In this document: piece by piece, positions 1 through 7,995 of the stretch
Layout: every line of letters starts with the position of its first letter
Numbering within the stretch: position 1 is the first letter of the stretch
Source: Microthrixaceae bacterium
GTDB taxonomy: Bacteria; Actinomycetota; Acidimicrobiia; Acidimicrobiales; Microtrichaceae
NCBI GenBank assembly: GCA_020637215.1
Contig: JACJWI010000001.1
Location: 496,001 to 560,000, forward strand
Direction: 5' to 3'
DNA: 64,000 nt
Made by a program: the position numbers and the translations under genes
The notes under the pieces: generated by a model
What the model saw: only the letters and a program-made list of their open reading frames with translations
Databases searched by the model: none
What the model was told of the DNA's origin: nothing

Positions 1-2
1 GC

Positions 3-566
3 TGCGACCTGGTGATCGCGCAGGGCACCGAGGCCGGCGGCCACACCGGCCAGATCGCCACGATGGCCCTGGTGCCGCAGGTGGTCGACGCGGTCGGCGA
101 CCGGGTGCCGGTGGTCGCCGCCGGCGGGATCTTCGACGGCCGGGGCCTGGCCGCGGCGCTGACGCTCGGGGCGGTGGGGGTCTGGGTGGGAACCCGGTTC
201 ATCGCCACGCCCGAGGCTCAGGCGGTGGCGGGCTACAAGGAGCGGATCCTGGCATCGGCAGAGGACGGGACGATCATCACCCGGGCCTACACCGGCAAAA
301 CGTGTCGGGTCCTGCGCACCGGCTACGCACGGGCCTTCGAGGAGTCGGGCGGGGTGCCCGAGCCGTTCCCGATGCAGTACGTCCGTTCGGTCGAGGACGG
401 CGCCAACCACCTCGGCGGAGACCTGGACACCCCCGGCGTCGACCCCGACCGGGAGTTCATGCCGGCCGGCCAGGCCATCGGCGCGATCGACGAGCTGGTT
501 CCGGCGGGAGACATCGTCCGGTCGATGGTCGCCGAGGCCGAGGCGGTCCTCGCCGGCCTGTCCTGA
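3..566 (+). CDS. Nitronate monooxygenase family protein, C-terminal part
   Basis: This gene is cut by the left window edge; the reading frame is already open at base 3. The visible 187 residues carry the FMN-binding TIM-barrel end of the nitronate monooxygenase / 2-nitropropane dioxygenase family. The segment QGTEAGGHTG near the start holds the conserved phosphate-binding glycines and the catalytic-region histidine, and VVAAGGIFDG followed by GAVGVWVGTRF is the second conserved phosphate loop. Members oxidise nitronates using FMN and oxygen; some actinobacterial relatives act as enoyl-reductase-like flavoproteins, so the substrate is open. The lipid-degradation genes that follow make a role in acyl or nitro-acyl metabolism conceivable, but that is inference. 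Confidence 0.88.
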   Translation, partial: CDLVIAQGTEAGGHTGQIATMALVPQVVDAVGDRVPVVAAGGIFDGRGLAAALTLGAVGVWVGTRFIATPEAQAVAGYKERILASAEDGTIITRAYTGKTCRVLRTGYARAFEESGGVPEPFPMQYVRSVEDGANHLGGDLDTPGVDPDREFMPAGQAIGAIDELVPAGDIVRSMVAEAEAVLAGLS

Positions 567-629
567 GCGAGCCGGCCCGGCAACTCGCTCCCCGGCCGGA
601 CCCGTCGGGCCCCGCCCGGGCCCGAACGC

Positions 630-658
630 GTGACTCGTGCCACGCCAGCTGGTAACTT
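630..658 (+). promoter_or_regulatory. Candidate sigma-70-type promoter
   Basis: GTGACT (630-635) and TAACTT (653-658) are separated by 17 bases and lie in the 220-bp gap before the secreted-protein gene at 787. The -10 fits the actinobacterial TAnnnT pattern. The -35 is weak. It would give a leader of about 120 bases. Confidence 0.25.
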
Positions 659-786
659 CGGAGCTGCTGTGGGTCCCCTGCCGCCGTGGGAGCGGTGGCT
701 CGGGTTCGTCGCAGCGACGTGTCGGCGCTTCGGCGTCGGCGGGACCGGACGTCCTGACCACAGGACCGCACTGGGGAGAACGGGCG

Positions 787-1479
787 ATGGAGTCGAAGGG
801 GACGCACACCCACGAACGCAGCCGGCGGGCGCGCTCGGTACGGCGTGGTGTCGCCGCGGTCGGGGTCGCGACGGCCGGCCTGCTGGCCTGGACGCTTCCC
901 AGCCAGGCGCAGGACCCCGAGCCCGCGCCCACCACCAACTTCCACATGGCCGGAATCGCCGATCCGGCCGCCGGGACCATGCTCGCGGTGGACAAGCAGA
1001 TCTCCGGCGAGTTCCAGTACTGCTCCAACGCCAACGGTCTGGGCGCCGAGCTCTACCTGAACGCCGGCGACGGTGCGGGCATGGCCGTCGAACAGGCGAC
1101 CGTCACGCCGTTCGTCGTCCCGATCCACATCGGTGTCGTGTCGATCAACAACCCCGATCCCGAGAACACGATCACCGGCGAGCGGTTCCTTACCCTCGGC
1201 GTCGTCAAGGGCACACCGATCGAGTTCGGCCAGAGCGGTCCCGCCACCGTCGAGTACGGCGGCGTGTTCATCGGCCCCAAGGCGGGACTGATCAACTGGA
1301 CCTACTCGGCCACCGCCAGCTGCACCGTGTCTCGGGCCATGCCGATCATCTCGGACCTGATGGACCTCGGCACCCTTCCGGCGCCAGCCACCACGACCAC
1401 GACCGAGGCCCCGACGACCACCGAGGCCCCGACCACGACGGAAGCCCCGACCACCACCGAGGCGCCGCCCGCTCCCTGA
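787..1479 (+). CDS. Secreted protein with Thr-rich TTTEAP tail, function unknown
   Basis: A 230-residue protein. The ATG at 787 is chosen because GGGGAG lies 9 bases upstream and because the N-terminus then reads as a signal peptide: basic MESKGTHTHERSRRARSVRR, a hydrophobic stretch (VAAVGVATAGLLAW), and a likely cleavage near SQAQ. The mature part (about residues 40-195) looks beta-rich with two Cys and no family I recognise. The C-terminus is four repeats of the hexapeptide TTTEAP encoded by imperfect 18-bp units, a typical wall-spanning or glycosylated stalk, ending in PPAP without LPXTG or membrane anchor. Likely extracellular. An earlier in-frame ATG at 637 would destroy the signal peptide. 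Confidence 0.75.
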   Translation: MESKGTHTHERSRRARSVRRGVAAVGVATAGLLAWTLPSQAQDPEPAPTTNFHMAGIADPAAGTMLAVDKQISGEFQYCSNANGLGAELYLNAGDGAGMAVEQATVTPFVVPIHIGVVSINNPDPENTITGERFLTLGVVKGTPIEFGQSGPATVEYGGVFIGPKAGLINWTYSATASCTVSRAMPIISDLMDLGTLPAPATTTTTEAPTTTEAPTTTEAPTTTEAPPAP

Positions 1480-1511
1480 TCCGACCCTGGGCCCGACGGG
1501 CCCCGGAACGC

Positions 1512-1560
1512 GAACTGGCTGCCGTCCCCGGATCCGATCCGGTGCGACGGCAGCCAGTTC
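1512..1560. terminator. Strong hairpin between convergent genes (first of two)
   Basis: A perfect 15-bp inverted repeat, arms 1512-1526 and 1546-1560, lies between the secreted-protein gene ending at 1479 and the oppositely oriented oxidoreductase ending at 1625. There is no T-run, as is usual in high-GC actinobacteria. It could stop transcription from both sides. Confidence 0.6.
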
Positions 1561-1579
1561 CGCGTCCTGCGACGTGCGA

Positions 1580-1617
1580 CCGTGTCGAGCGGGCCCGGCG
1601 GGGCCCGCTCGACACGG
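1580..1617. terminator. Strong hairpin between convergent genes (second of two)
   Basis: A perfect 17-bp inverted repeat, arms 1580-1596 and 1601-1617, with a 4-base loop, ends 8 bases before the stop codon of the minus-strand oxidoreductase. With the hairpin at 1512-1560 it makes a two-stem bidirectional terminator region. Confidence 0.65.
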
Positions 1618-1624
1618 GATCGGT

Positions 1625-2674
1625 TCAGGCCGACAGCTCCTTGACCTTGGCGATCATCCGCTGCTGGCCCTCGAGGTCCGGGGCGATGGGCGTCACGTTC
1701 AACACCGTGACCCCGGCCGCCTTGAACTGGGCGATCCGGTCCTTGACGTAGCCCTCGTCGCCGCACAGCGACGTCTCCTCCAGGAACGACTCGGGCACCG
1801 CGGCGGCCGCCTCCTGCTTCTTGCCGTCGAGGTACAGGTCCTGGATCTGCTTGGCCTCGGCCTCGTAGCCGTAGCGCTGGAACAGCTGGTTGTAGAAGTT
1901 GCGGTCACGGGCGCCCATGCCGCCGACGTAGAGGGCGACCATGCCCCGGGTGAAGTCCCGGAACCCGCCGACCTGGCTCTCGGGGCCGATCGACAGCAGG
2001 CCGCCGGCGATGACGTCGAGCGGACCGAGCTCGGCGGATCGCTTGGCCAGACCCGCATCGACGTCGGCTCCCCACACGTCCTTGGCCCGCTCGGGGTGGA
2101 ACAGGATCGGGAGCCAGCCGTCGGCCAGCTCGGCGGTCATCTGCACGTTCTTGGGGCCGAGCGACGCCACGTGGATCGGGATGTCAGCCCGACGGGGGTG
2201 CGTGATCATCTTGAGCGGCTTGCCCAGGCCGGTGCCCTGCCCCTCGGGAAGGGGCAGCTGGTAGCGCTTGCCGTCGTGCACGACGGGCTCCTCGCGCTTC
2301 CACACCTTGCGGCAGATGTCGATGATCTCGCGGGTCCGCCCGATCGGCGCGTCGTAGGGCACGCCGTGGAAGCCCTCGATGACCTGCGGGCCCGACGCTC
2401 CGAGGCCCAGGATGGCCCGGCCGCCCGACAGCTCGTCGAGGCCGGCCGCGGTCATGGCCAGCAGCGTCGGCGTGCGGGTGTAGATCGGCAGGATGCCCGA
2501 CGCGATCTGGATCGTCTCGGTCTCCGCGGCCAGGTAACCCATCAGGGTCGGGGCGTCGTAGCCGTAGGCCTCGGCGACGTACACGATGTCCATGCCGGCC
2601 TTCTCGAGCGCCTGGACCTGGGCCACCGACTCGGCGAACCCTCCCGAGTAGCCGATCTGCATGCTGAGCTTCAC
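1625..2674 (-). CDS. LLM-class F420-dependent oxidoreductase
   Basis: A 349-residue luciferase-like TIM-barrel protein. The N-terminal strand MQIGYSGGF and the segment ASGILPIYTRTPTLLAMTAAGLDELSGGRAILGLG are the family hallmarks; the latter includes the nonprolyl cis-peptide region of F420-dependent enzymes. Members transfer hydride to or from coenzyme F420 on varied substrates, and close relatives in mycobacteria lie among lipid or sterol genes. The GTG start at 2674 follows a GGGGGA ribosome site. It is a single gene, convergent with the secreted protein and codirectional with the small gene upstream. The substrate is unknown. Confidence 0.88.
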   Translation of the reverse strand: MKLSMQIGYSGGFAESVAQVQALEKAGMDIVYVAEAYGYDAPTLMGYLAAETETIQIASGILPIYTRTPTLLAMTAAGLDELSGGRAILGLGASGPQVIEGFHGVPYDAPIGRTREIIDICRKVWKREEPVVHDGKRYQLPLPEGQGTGLGKPLKMITHPRRADIPIHVASLGPKNVQMTAELADGWLPILFHPERAKDVWGADVDAGLAKRSAELGPLDVIAGGLLSIGPESQVGGFRDFTRGMVALYVGGMGARDRNFYNQLFQRYGYEAEAKQIQDLYLDGKKQEAAAAVPESFLEETSLCGDEGYVKDRIAQFKAAGVTVLNVTPIAPDLEGQQRMIAKVKELSA

Positions 2675-2733
2675 GCTGTCCCCCGAACTGTGTTGTGGCT
2701 TGCTGATGTGAGTCGATGGCGGACCCGGGCGGG

Positions 2734-2964
2734 TCAGCCGGCGGCCTGCTGCTGGGCCTCGTATTCCTTGCGGGGCACCAGCTGGGCCCGGTCGAGCGAA
2801 CCGATGCCGACGCCGTTGTCGAACTCGACGCGGTAGCGGGTCCAGCGGAAGCCGTTCTTCAACGTCACCCGTCCCGGGGTCCCCGCGGGGACGCCGGGCA
2901 GGTCGTCCTTGGCGACGACCTTGGCGTTGACCTTCAGCTCGTCGTTGTCAGTGCTGCTCGTCAT
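2734..2964 (-). CDS. Small conserved basic/acidic protein, possible SH3-like fold
   Basis: A 76-residue protein starting at ATG 2964. The central part (NAKVVAKDDLPGVPAGTPGRV...RYRVEFDNGVGIGSLDRAQL) reads as a small beta-barrel like SH3/KOW-type domains: alternating beta strands, conserved Gly-Thr-Pro-Gly turn. Similar stand-alone proteins occur in actinobacteria next to metabolic genes, but I cannot assign a function. It lies 59 bases upstream of the F420-type oxidoreductase on the same strand and may be cotranscribed with it. Confidence 0.65.
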   Translation of the reverse strand: MTSSTDNDELKVNAKVVAKDDLPGVPAGTPGRVTLKNGFRWTRYRVEFDNGVGIGSLDRAQLVPRKEYEAQQQAAG

Positions 2965-2983
2965 CGCCGCACACGGTACCCGG

Positions 2984-3817
2984 TCAGGCGTCGACGGCCT
3001 GCAGCCGGACCCCGAACGCCTGCCGACGTCGCGACACCAGCGCCGGGTCCCGGGGCCGGGGGCTCGGGTGGTCCGCCGCGGATCCGACGGTGAGCGGCGA
3101 CGGGTCGAGTCCGAGCCGTCGCGCCAGGCGCAGGCCGATGTCGGATCGTGAGAGGTGTTCGGGGCCCGGCAGGTGCCACACCCCGGCCCGATCGGCCCGG
3201 TCGAGGGCGACCAGCGCCCACAGCTCGGCGGCCAGGTCCTCGGCCCGGATCGGCTGGCGCATCTCGTCGTGGAAGAGCGTGATCGGGCGGCGGGCCCTCA
3301 GGGCCTCGACCAGCCCGGCGGTGGCCCGGTCGGGCGGATCGATCGACACCACCAGCGACGTGCGCGTGATGCACACGTCGGCCAGGATCGCCGCGGCCCG
3401 GCGTTCGGCCTCGGCCTTCCAGCGTCCGTAGTCCGACACGGGGTCCGGCTCCGAGCTCTCGTCGTAGGGCGGTCGGTCACCGGCGAACACCACGTCGGTG
3501 GACAGCTGCAGCATCGACGCCCCGACCGAGGCAGCCGCTGCGGCCACCGCCGCGGTGGCGTCGACGATGGCGGCAGGCTCGTCCTGGACATAGGCCGTGT
3601 GCACGACCACGTCGGGTGCGATCTCCGAGATCCGGCGCTCCACTTCGTCGCGTCGCCGCAGGTCCAACCGGTGCACCGAGGCCCGGGTCCGCACGCCGTC
3701 CGGGACCAGGGTCCGGTGCTCGGTGACGTGCAGGTCGATGGCCGCCGGTGCGGTGCGGACCAGCCACCCGGCCACGGTCCCGGCCCCGCCGGTCACGAAC
3801 ACCCGGGGCCCGACCAC
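2984..3817 (-). CDS. NAD(P)-binding sugar-nucleotide reductase/epimerase, RmlD-like
   Basis: A 277-residue extended SDR starting at GTG 3817. The Rossmann motif is VTGGAGTVAG at residues 8-17. The segment DVVVHTAYVQDEP, the Ser-Thr-Asp sequence LSTDVVFAGDRPPYDESSEPDPVSDYGRWKAEAE and its YxxxK pair (YGRWK) are diagnostic of dTDP-4-dehydrorhamnose reductase-like proteins. The length is slightly below classical RmlD (about 290). No other rhamnose genes are nearby, so it may act on another nucleotide sugar or a non-sugar carbonyl. It lies 32 bases downstream of an acyl-CoA dehydrogenase gene on the same strand and is probably cotranscribed with it. Confidence 0.8.
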   Translation of the reverse strand: MVGPRVFVTGGAGTVAGWLVRTAPAAIDLHVTEHRTLVPDGVRTRASVHRLDLRRRDEVERRISEIAPDVVVHTAYVQDEPAAIVDATAAVAAAAASVGASMLQLSTDVVFAGDRPPYDESSEPDPVSDYGRWKAEAERRAAAILADVCITRTSLVVSIDPPDRATAGLVEALRARRPITLFHDEMRQPIRAEDLAAELWALVALDRADRAGVWHLPGPEHLSRSDIGLRLARRLGLDPSPLTVGSAADHPSPRPRDPALVSRRRQAFGVRLQAVDA

Positions 3818-3849
3818 CGCTCAGCGCTCCGCCGGACCGTTCGTCACCG

Positions 3850-5013
3850 TCACCCTCCGGACCGTCGGGACTCAGCCCAGGTCCGACCCTGCTCGACGTC
3901 GACGTCGTGGGGCAGGCCGAGGACCCGTTCGGCGACGATGTTGCGCTGCACGTCGCCGGTGCCGCCACCGATGGTCAGCGCCTGCGCGAACAGGTAGCCG
4001 TAGTGCCACAGGTTCACGTCGGTGCCGAGGGGTCCACCCGAGGGCAGCATGCCCGCCGGGCCGGCCAGGTCCTTGGCCAACCCCATGATCCGCTGACCGT
4101 GCTCGTCGGCGAGGATCTTGCGGATCGACGCCTCAGGGCCGGGTTGGCGGCCCTTGATCGCCGCGGTCACCGTGCGGAGCCGGATCAGGCGCAGGATCTC
4201 GGACTCGATGTGCAGCTCGGCGGCCCGCTGGCGCTCGATCGGATCGGTCAGCCCCCCGGCACTCCGGATCGCCTCCAGCAGGTCCTGCGCGTCGGGACCC
4301 ATCCCCCACAGGGCGCCGCCCGAGGACAGCGACACCCGCTCGTTGGCCAGGGTCACCTTGGCCAGCCGCCACCCCTGGTTCACCTCGCCGACCAGCAGGT
4401 CGTGGGGGATGCGCACGTCGGTGAGGAACACCTCGTTGAAGTTGTGGGCCCCGGTCATCTCGACGATCGGTCGGATCTCGATGCCGGGCAGGTCCATCGG
4501 GCAGATGAAGTACGAGATGCCCTGGTGCTTGGGGGCGTCGGGGTCGGTGCGGGCGATCAGGATCCCGTAGCGGGAGTGGTGCGCGAGCGACGTCCAAATC
4601 TTCTGGCCGTTGACGATCCACTCGTCGCCGTCGCGCACCGCTCGGGTCGACAGCGCGGCGAGGTCCGATCCGGCGCCGGGTTCGCTGAAGAGCTGGCACC
4701 ACGTGTCCTCGCCCGACAGCAGGCCAAAGAGGTAGCTCTCCTTGTGCGCGTCGGTCCCGGCCTCGAGGATCGTCGGGCCGGCCCAACCGATGCCGATCGG
4801 GTTGTTGGGTCGGCGCACCCCGGCCCGACGGAGCTCCTCGTCGATGATGATCTGGTGGATCGGATCGGCGTCGAGGCCCCACGGCGCCGGCCAGTGCGGG
4901 GCGACGTAGCCCGCCTCGGCCAGCTGGCGTCCCGACGGGTCCGGATTGGCCTCCAGCCACGCCCGCACCGCCGCTCGGCGGGGATCGTCGTCACCGGGTA
5001 GTTCGAAGTCCAT
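3850..5013 (-). CDS. Acyl-CoA dehydrogenase
   Basis: A 387-residue flavoenzyme that would introduce an alpha-beta double bond in an acyl-CoA. The start at ATG 5013 gives MDFELPGDDD; the open frame continues upstream to 6180 but runs antisense through the acyl-CoA synthetase gene, so that extension is rejected. Diagnostic parts: WCQLFSEPGAGSDLA (FAD/substrate loop), VNGQKIWTS, and the C-terminal GGTGDVQRNIVAERVLGLP. The length fits the family. It is divergent from the acyl-CoA synthetase gene with a 99-bp gap, suggesting a shared control region for beta-oxidation-type genes. Confidence 0.92.
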   Translation of the reverse strand: MDFELPGDDDPRRAAVRAWLEANPDPSGRQLAEAGYVAPHWPAPWGLDADPIHQIIIDEELRRAGVRRPNNPIGIGWAGPTILEAGTDAHKESYLFGLLSGEDTWCQLFSEPGAGSDLAALSTRAVRDGDEWIVNGQKIWTSLAHHSRYGILIARTDPDAPKHQGISYFICPMDLPGIEIRPIVEMTGAHNFNEVFLTDVRIPHDLLVGEVNQGWRLAKVTLANERVSLSSGGALWGMGPDAQDLLEAIRSAGGLTDPIERQRAAELHIESEILRLIRLRTVTAAIKGRQPGPEASIRKILADEHGQRIMGLAKDLAGPAGMLPSGGPLGTDVNLWHYGYLFAQALTIGGGTGDVQRNIVAERVLGLPHDVDVEQGRTWAESRRSGG

Positions 5014-5112
5014 GCCGGCGGACGGTACCGTTCGGCCCACGTCACCGCACGGGGACCCGCCCGCGAGGGCGAGCCGGGGCCCGTGCACGATCCGAACCCG
5101 AGGGGGTCTCGA

Positions 5113-6741
5113 ATGGCCGGATGGAACTTCGCCGAGCTGTGGGAGGCGATCGCGGACAAGTTCCCCGACGCCCAGGCCCAGGTGCAGGGCGAGAAGCGCT
5201 TCACCTGGCGTGAGTTCGACTCCCGCTCCGACGCCCTCGCCCATCACCTGATCGAGGGCGGCGCCGTCCACCAGGACAAGGTCGCGCTGTACCTCTACAA
5301 CTGCCCCGAGTACATGGAGGGCTGCTACGCGGCGTTCAAGGCGGGGATGGTCCCGGTCAACACCAACTACCGCTACCTCGACGACGAGCTGGTCTACCTC
5401 TGGGACAACGCCGATGCGGTGGCCGTCGTCTTCCACGGCACGTTCACCGAACGGGTCGCCACCGTGCGTCCGCAGCTGCCGAAGGTGCGCCAGTGGATCT
5501 GGGTCGACGACGGCACCGACGCCCGACCCGACTGGGCCGACGACTACGCCGAGGTGGTCGCCACCTCGGCGGGGCGTGCGATCCCGCCGTGGGGTCGCAG
5601 CGGTGACGACGTCGTCATGATCTACACCGGCGGGACGACCGGCATGCCCAAGGGCGTCATGTGGCGCCAGGACGACCTGATCGGGGTCACCTGCGCCACC
5701 GGCAACGCGCTGCTGGCCGCGGACCCCGCCGACGTCGGCGGCGTCGACGCCTTCATCGACTCGATCGCCGCGCCCGGATCCGCCGGGCTTCCGGCCTGCC
5801 CGCTGATGCACGGCACCGGGTGGTTCACCGCCAACATGTTCCTGACCCAGGCCGGATCGGTGGTCACGCTGGTCGACCGCAGCCTGGACTGGACCGAGGT
5901 CCTCGACACGATCGAGCGCGAGCGAATCGGCGCGCTCACCATCGTGGGCGACGCGTTCGGCAAGCCGATGGTGAGGGCGCTCGACGCCCGGCCCGGCCAC
6001 TGGGACCTGTCCAGCCTGATGCTCGTCGCGTCCTCGGGCGTGATGTGGTCCGAACCGGTGAAGGAGGCGATGCTCGCCCACAACCCCGGCATGTTCCTGG
6101 TCGACACGTTCTCCTCGTCCGAGGCGATCGGCATGGGCAGCTCGATCTCGGCCGGCGAGAACGCCGAGAAGACCGCTCACTTCGCCCTCGGCCCGGGATG
6201 CCAGGTCTTCGGCGACGACGGCAAGCCGGTCGAGGCGGGCTCCGGTGAGCGGGGCCGGGTGGCCGTGCCGGGTCGCGTGCCGATCGCCTACTACAAGGAC
6301 CCCGAGAAGTCCGCCGCGACGTTCATCGAGTTCGAGGGCGTGCGGTACTCGATGCCCGGCGACTACGCCACCGTCGACGCCGACGGCACGATCAGCCTGC
6401 TGGGCCGGGGCTCGGTGTGCATCAACACCGGCGGAGAGAAGGTCTTCCCCGAAGAGGTCGAGGAGGCGCTCAAGACCGACCCGTCGGTCGCCGACGCCGT
6501 CGTTGTCGGGCTTCCCGACGACAAGTTCGGCGAGGCGATCACGGCGGTGGTCGAGCCGGCCGCCGGTTCACCGATCGACGAGTCCGCACTCATCGCCCAC
6601 GTCAAGGGCCACCTCGCGGCATACAAGGCCCCCAAGCGGGTCGTGTCGATCGACACCATCGGCCGCGCCCCCAACGGCAAGGTCGACTACAAGCGGATGA
6701 AGGCCTACGCCGCTGACGAGCTCGGCATCCCGCTCGACTGA
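5113..6741 (+). CDS. AMP-forming acyl-CoA synthetase (FadD-like)
   Basis: A 542-residue ANL-superfamily ligase activating a carboxylic acid to its CoA thioester through an acyl-adenylate. The AMP-binding P-loop YTGGTTGMPKG is at about residues 174-184, the GD motif before the hinge is PGDYA, and the C-terminal catalytic lysine lies in APNGKVDYK. ATG 5113 is preferred: AGGGGG lies about 7 bases upstream and the protein then begins with MAGWNFAELWEAI as in relatives. Likely cytoplasmic, feeding the divergently encoded acyl-CoA dehydrogenase and the SDR downstream. Chain length or sterol side-chain specificity cannot be read from sequence. Confidence 0.92.
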   Translation: MAGWNFAELWEAIADKFPDAQAQVQGEKRFTWREFDSRSDALAHHLIEGGAVHQDKVALYLYNCPEYMEGCYAAFKAGMVPVNTNYRYLDDELVYLWDNADAVAVVFHGTFTERVATVRPQLPKVRQWIWVDDGTDARPDWADDYAEVVATSAGRAIPPWGRSGDDVVMIYTGGTTGMPKGVMWRQDDLIGVTCATGNALLAADPADVGGVDAFIDSIAAPGSAGLPACPLMHGTGWFTANMFLTQAGSVVTLVDRSLDWTEVLDTIERERIGALTIVGDAFGKPMVRALDARPGHWDLSSLMLVASSGVMWSEPVKEAMLAHNPGMFLVDTFSSSEAIGMGSSISAGENAEKTAHFALGPGCQVFGDDGKPVEAGSGERGRVAVPGRVPIAYYKDPEKSAATFIEFEGVRYSMPGDYATVDADGTISLLGRGSVCINTGGEKVFPEEVEEALKTDPSVADAVVVGLPDDKFGEAITAVVEPAAGSPIDESALIAHVKGHLAAYKAPKRVVSIDTIGRAPNGKVDYKRMKAYAADELGIPLD

Positions 6742-6752
6742 ACCCCGGCCGA

Positions 6753-6868
6753 GCCGAACTTGTAGCCCACGGTCACCCCAGCGACCCACCCACTACAACA
6801 ACGCCGGCCGCCGCCGAACTTGTAGCCCACGGTCACCCCAGCGACCTGCCAGCTACAACAACGCCGGC
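6753..6868. repeat. Two tandem 60-bp-period copies of a hairpin element
   Basis: Two near-identical 56-base blocks, 6753-6808 and 6813-6868, lie in the 229-bp gap between the acyl-CoA synthetase and SDR genes. Each has TTGTAG near its left end and CTACAA near its right end, able to pair as a stem of 6 bp in copy 1 and 7 bp (TTGTAGC/GCTACAA) in copy 2. A smaller nested GGTC/GACC dyad lies inside. Differences are confined mostly to the loop (about five bases). It could be a REP-like element, a paired operator or an RNA structure. Confidence 0.75.
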
Positions 6869-6970
6869 GGGAGTCGGGTTTCGACGCCCACCGATCGCCG
6901 CTCTAGCGTGACGGTCGCCTGAACGAGCCCTCGGACCGACCGTGGGCACGAAGCTCCTGAGAGGATCTCG

Positions 6971-7864
6971 ATGAGTGACCTGACCTTCGACGGCAAGGTC
7001 GCGATCATCACCGGTGCCGGTGGTGGTCTCGGCAAGTCCCACGCCCTGGAGCTCGCCCGCCGCGGCGCCCGGATCGTCGTGAACGACCTCGGCGGCTCCG
7101 TCAGCGGCGAGGGCGACAACGCGTCGGCCGCCCAGCTCGTGGTCGACGAGATCGTCGCCGCCGGCGGCGAGGCCGTCGCCAACCACGACTCGGTCGCCAC
7201 CCCCGAGGGCGGCAAGGCGATCGTCGACGCCGCGGTCGAGGCGTTCGGCACCGTCGACATCGTCATCAACAACGCCGGCATCCTGCGCGACAAGACGTTC
7301 CACAACATGACCCCCGAGCTGCTCGAGCCGGTCATCGCCGTGCACCTGCTCGGCGCGTTCTACGTCACCCAGCCGGCCTGGGTGATCATGCGCGAGAAGG
7401 GCTACGGCCGCGTCGTCAACACCAGCTCCAACTCGGGCCTGCTCGGCAACTTCGGCCAGGCCAACTACGGCGCCGCCAAGCTCGGCCTGGTCGGCTTCAC
7501 CCGCGTCCTGGCCAACGAGGGCCGCTCCAAGGGCATCAAGGTCAACGCCATCGCGCCGGTCGCCAAGACCCGCATGACCGAGGACCTGCTCGGCCCGCTC
7601 GGCGACAAGCTCGAGGCCTCCGAGGTGACCCCCACTGTCGTGTACCTCGCGTCGGAGGAGTGCCCGGTCAACGGCGAGGTGTACTCCGTCGCCGGCGGCG
7701 TCGTCGCCCGCTACTTCATCGGCCTCACCCCCGGTTGGTACCAGGAGGGTCACAGCGTCGAGGACGTCCGCGACAACTTCGAGCAGATCCGCGACGAGAC
7801 GGGCTACATCGTCCCCGAGGATCCCTCGGGCGAGCTCCGCAAGCTCCTCGAGACGCTCAGCTGA
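6971..7864 (+). CDS. SDR dehydrogenase of the peroxisomal multifunctional-enzyme type
   Basis: A 297-residue short-chain dehydrogenase. The cofactor motif TGAGGGLGKSHA is at residues 13-24, NNAG at about 97-100, and the catalytic Ser and Tyr-x-x-x-Lys lie in NTSSNSGLLGNFGQANYGAAK. The NDLGGSVSGEG segment is typical of the HSD17B4 (multifunctional enzyme 2) dehydrogenase domain, which oxidises 3-hydroxyacyl-CoA in fatty-acid or sterol side-chain beta-oxidation. About 45 residues follow the SDR core without a hydratase domain. A GAGAGGA ribosome site precedes the ATG. It fits the surrounding acyl-CoA genes. Confidence 0.9.
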   Translation: MSDLTFDGKVAIITGAGGGLGKSHALELARRGARIVVNDLGGSVSGEGDNASAAQLVVDEIVAAGGEAVANHDSVATPEGGKAIVDAAVEAFGTVDIVINNAGILRDKTFHNMTPELLEPVIAVHLLGAFYVTQPAWVIMREKGYGRVVNTSSNSGLLGNFGQANYGAAKLGLVGFTRVLANEGRSKGIKVNAIAPVAKTRMTEDLLGPLGDKLEASEVTPTVVYLASEECPVNGEVYSVAGGVVARYFIGLTPGWYQEGHSVEDVRDNFEQIRDETGYIVPEDPSGELRKLLETLS

Positions 7865-7885
7865 CCTCCCCGTCCAGGGATGGAT

Positions 7886-7915
7886 CCGGGGCCGGCCCTT
7901 CGGGGTCGGCCCCGG
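7886..7915. terminator. UUCG-tetraloop hairpin between convergent genes
   Basis: Arms 7886-7898 and 7903-7915 form a 13-bp G-C-rich stem (one G-U pair) capped by TTCG, an unusually stable tetraloop. It lies 22 bases after the SDR stop and before the end of the oppositely oriented acyltransferase. No T-run. Confidence 0.65.
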
Positions 7916-7920
7916 TCGCG

Positions 7921-7995
7921 TCCGGGCTACGCCAGCGGCGGTCCGTCCGGGCTAGACCGGCGGCGGTCCGTCCGGGCTACGCCAGCGGCGGTCCG
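7921..7995. repeat. Three 25-bp tandem repeats spanning a stop codon
   Basis: Units 7921-7945, 7946-7970 and 7971-7995 (first and third identical, the middle one with a few changes). On the minus strand the unit contains the last codons of the acyltransferase gene (GPPLA then TAG at 7977-7979). Because 25 is not a multiple of three, the duplicated copies beyond the stop are out of frame. Confidence 0.85.

Noticed and set aside
3850..6180. 776-residue open frame extending the acyl-CoA dehydrogenase upstream
   Set aside because: The extension runs antisense through the acyl-CoA synthetase gene, has low-complexity shadow composition, and the family N-terminus starts at 5013.
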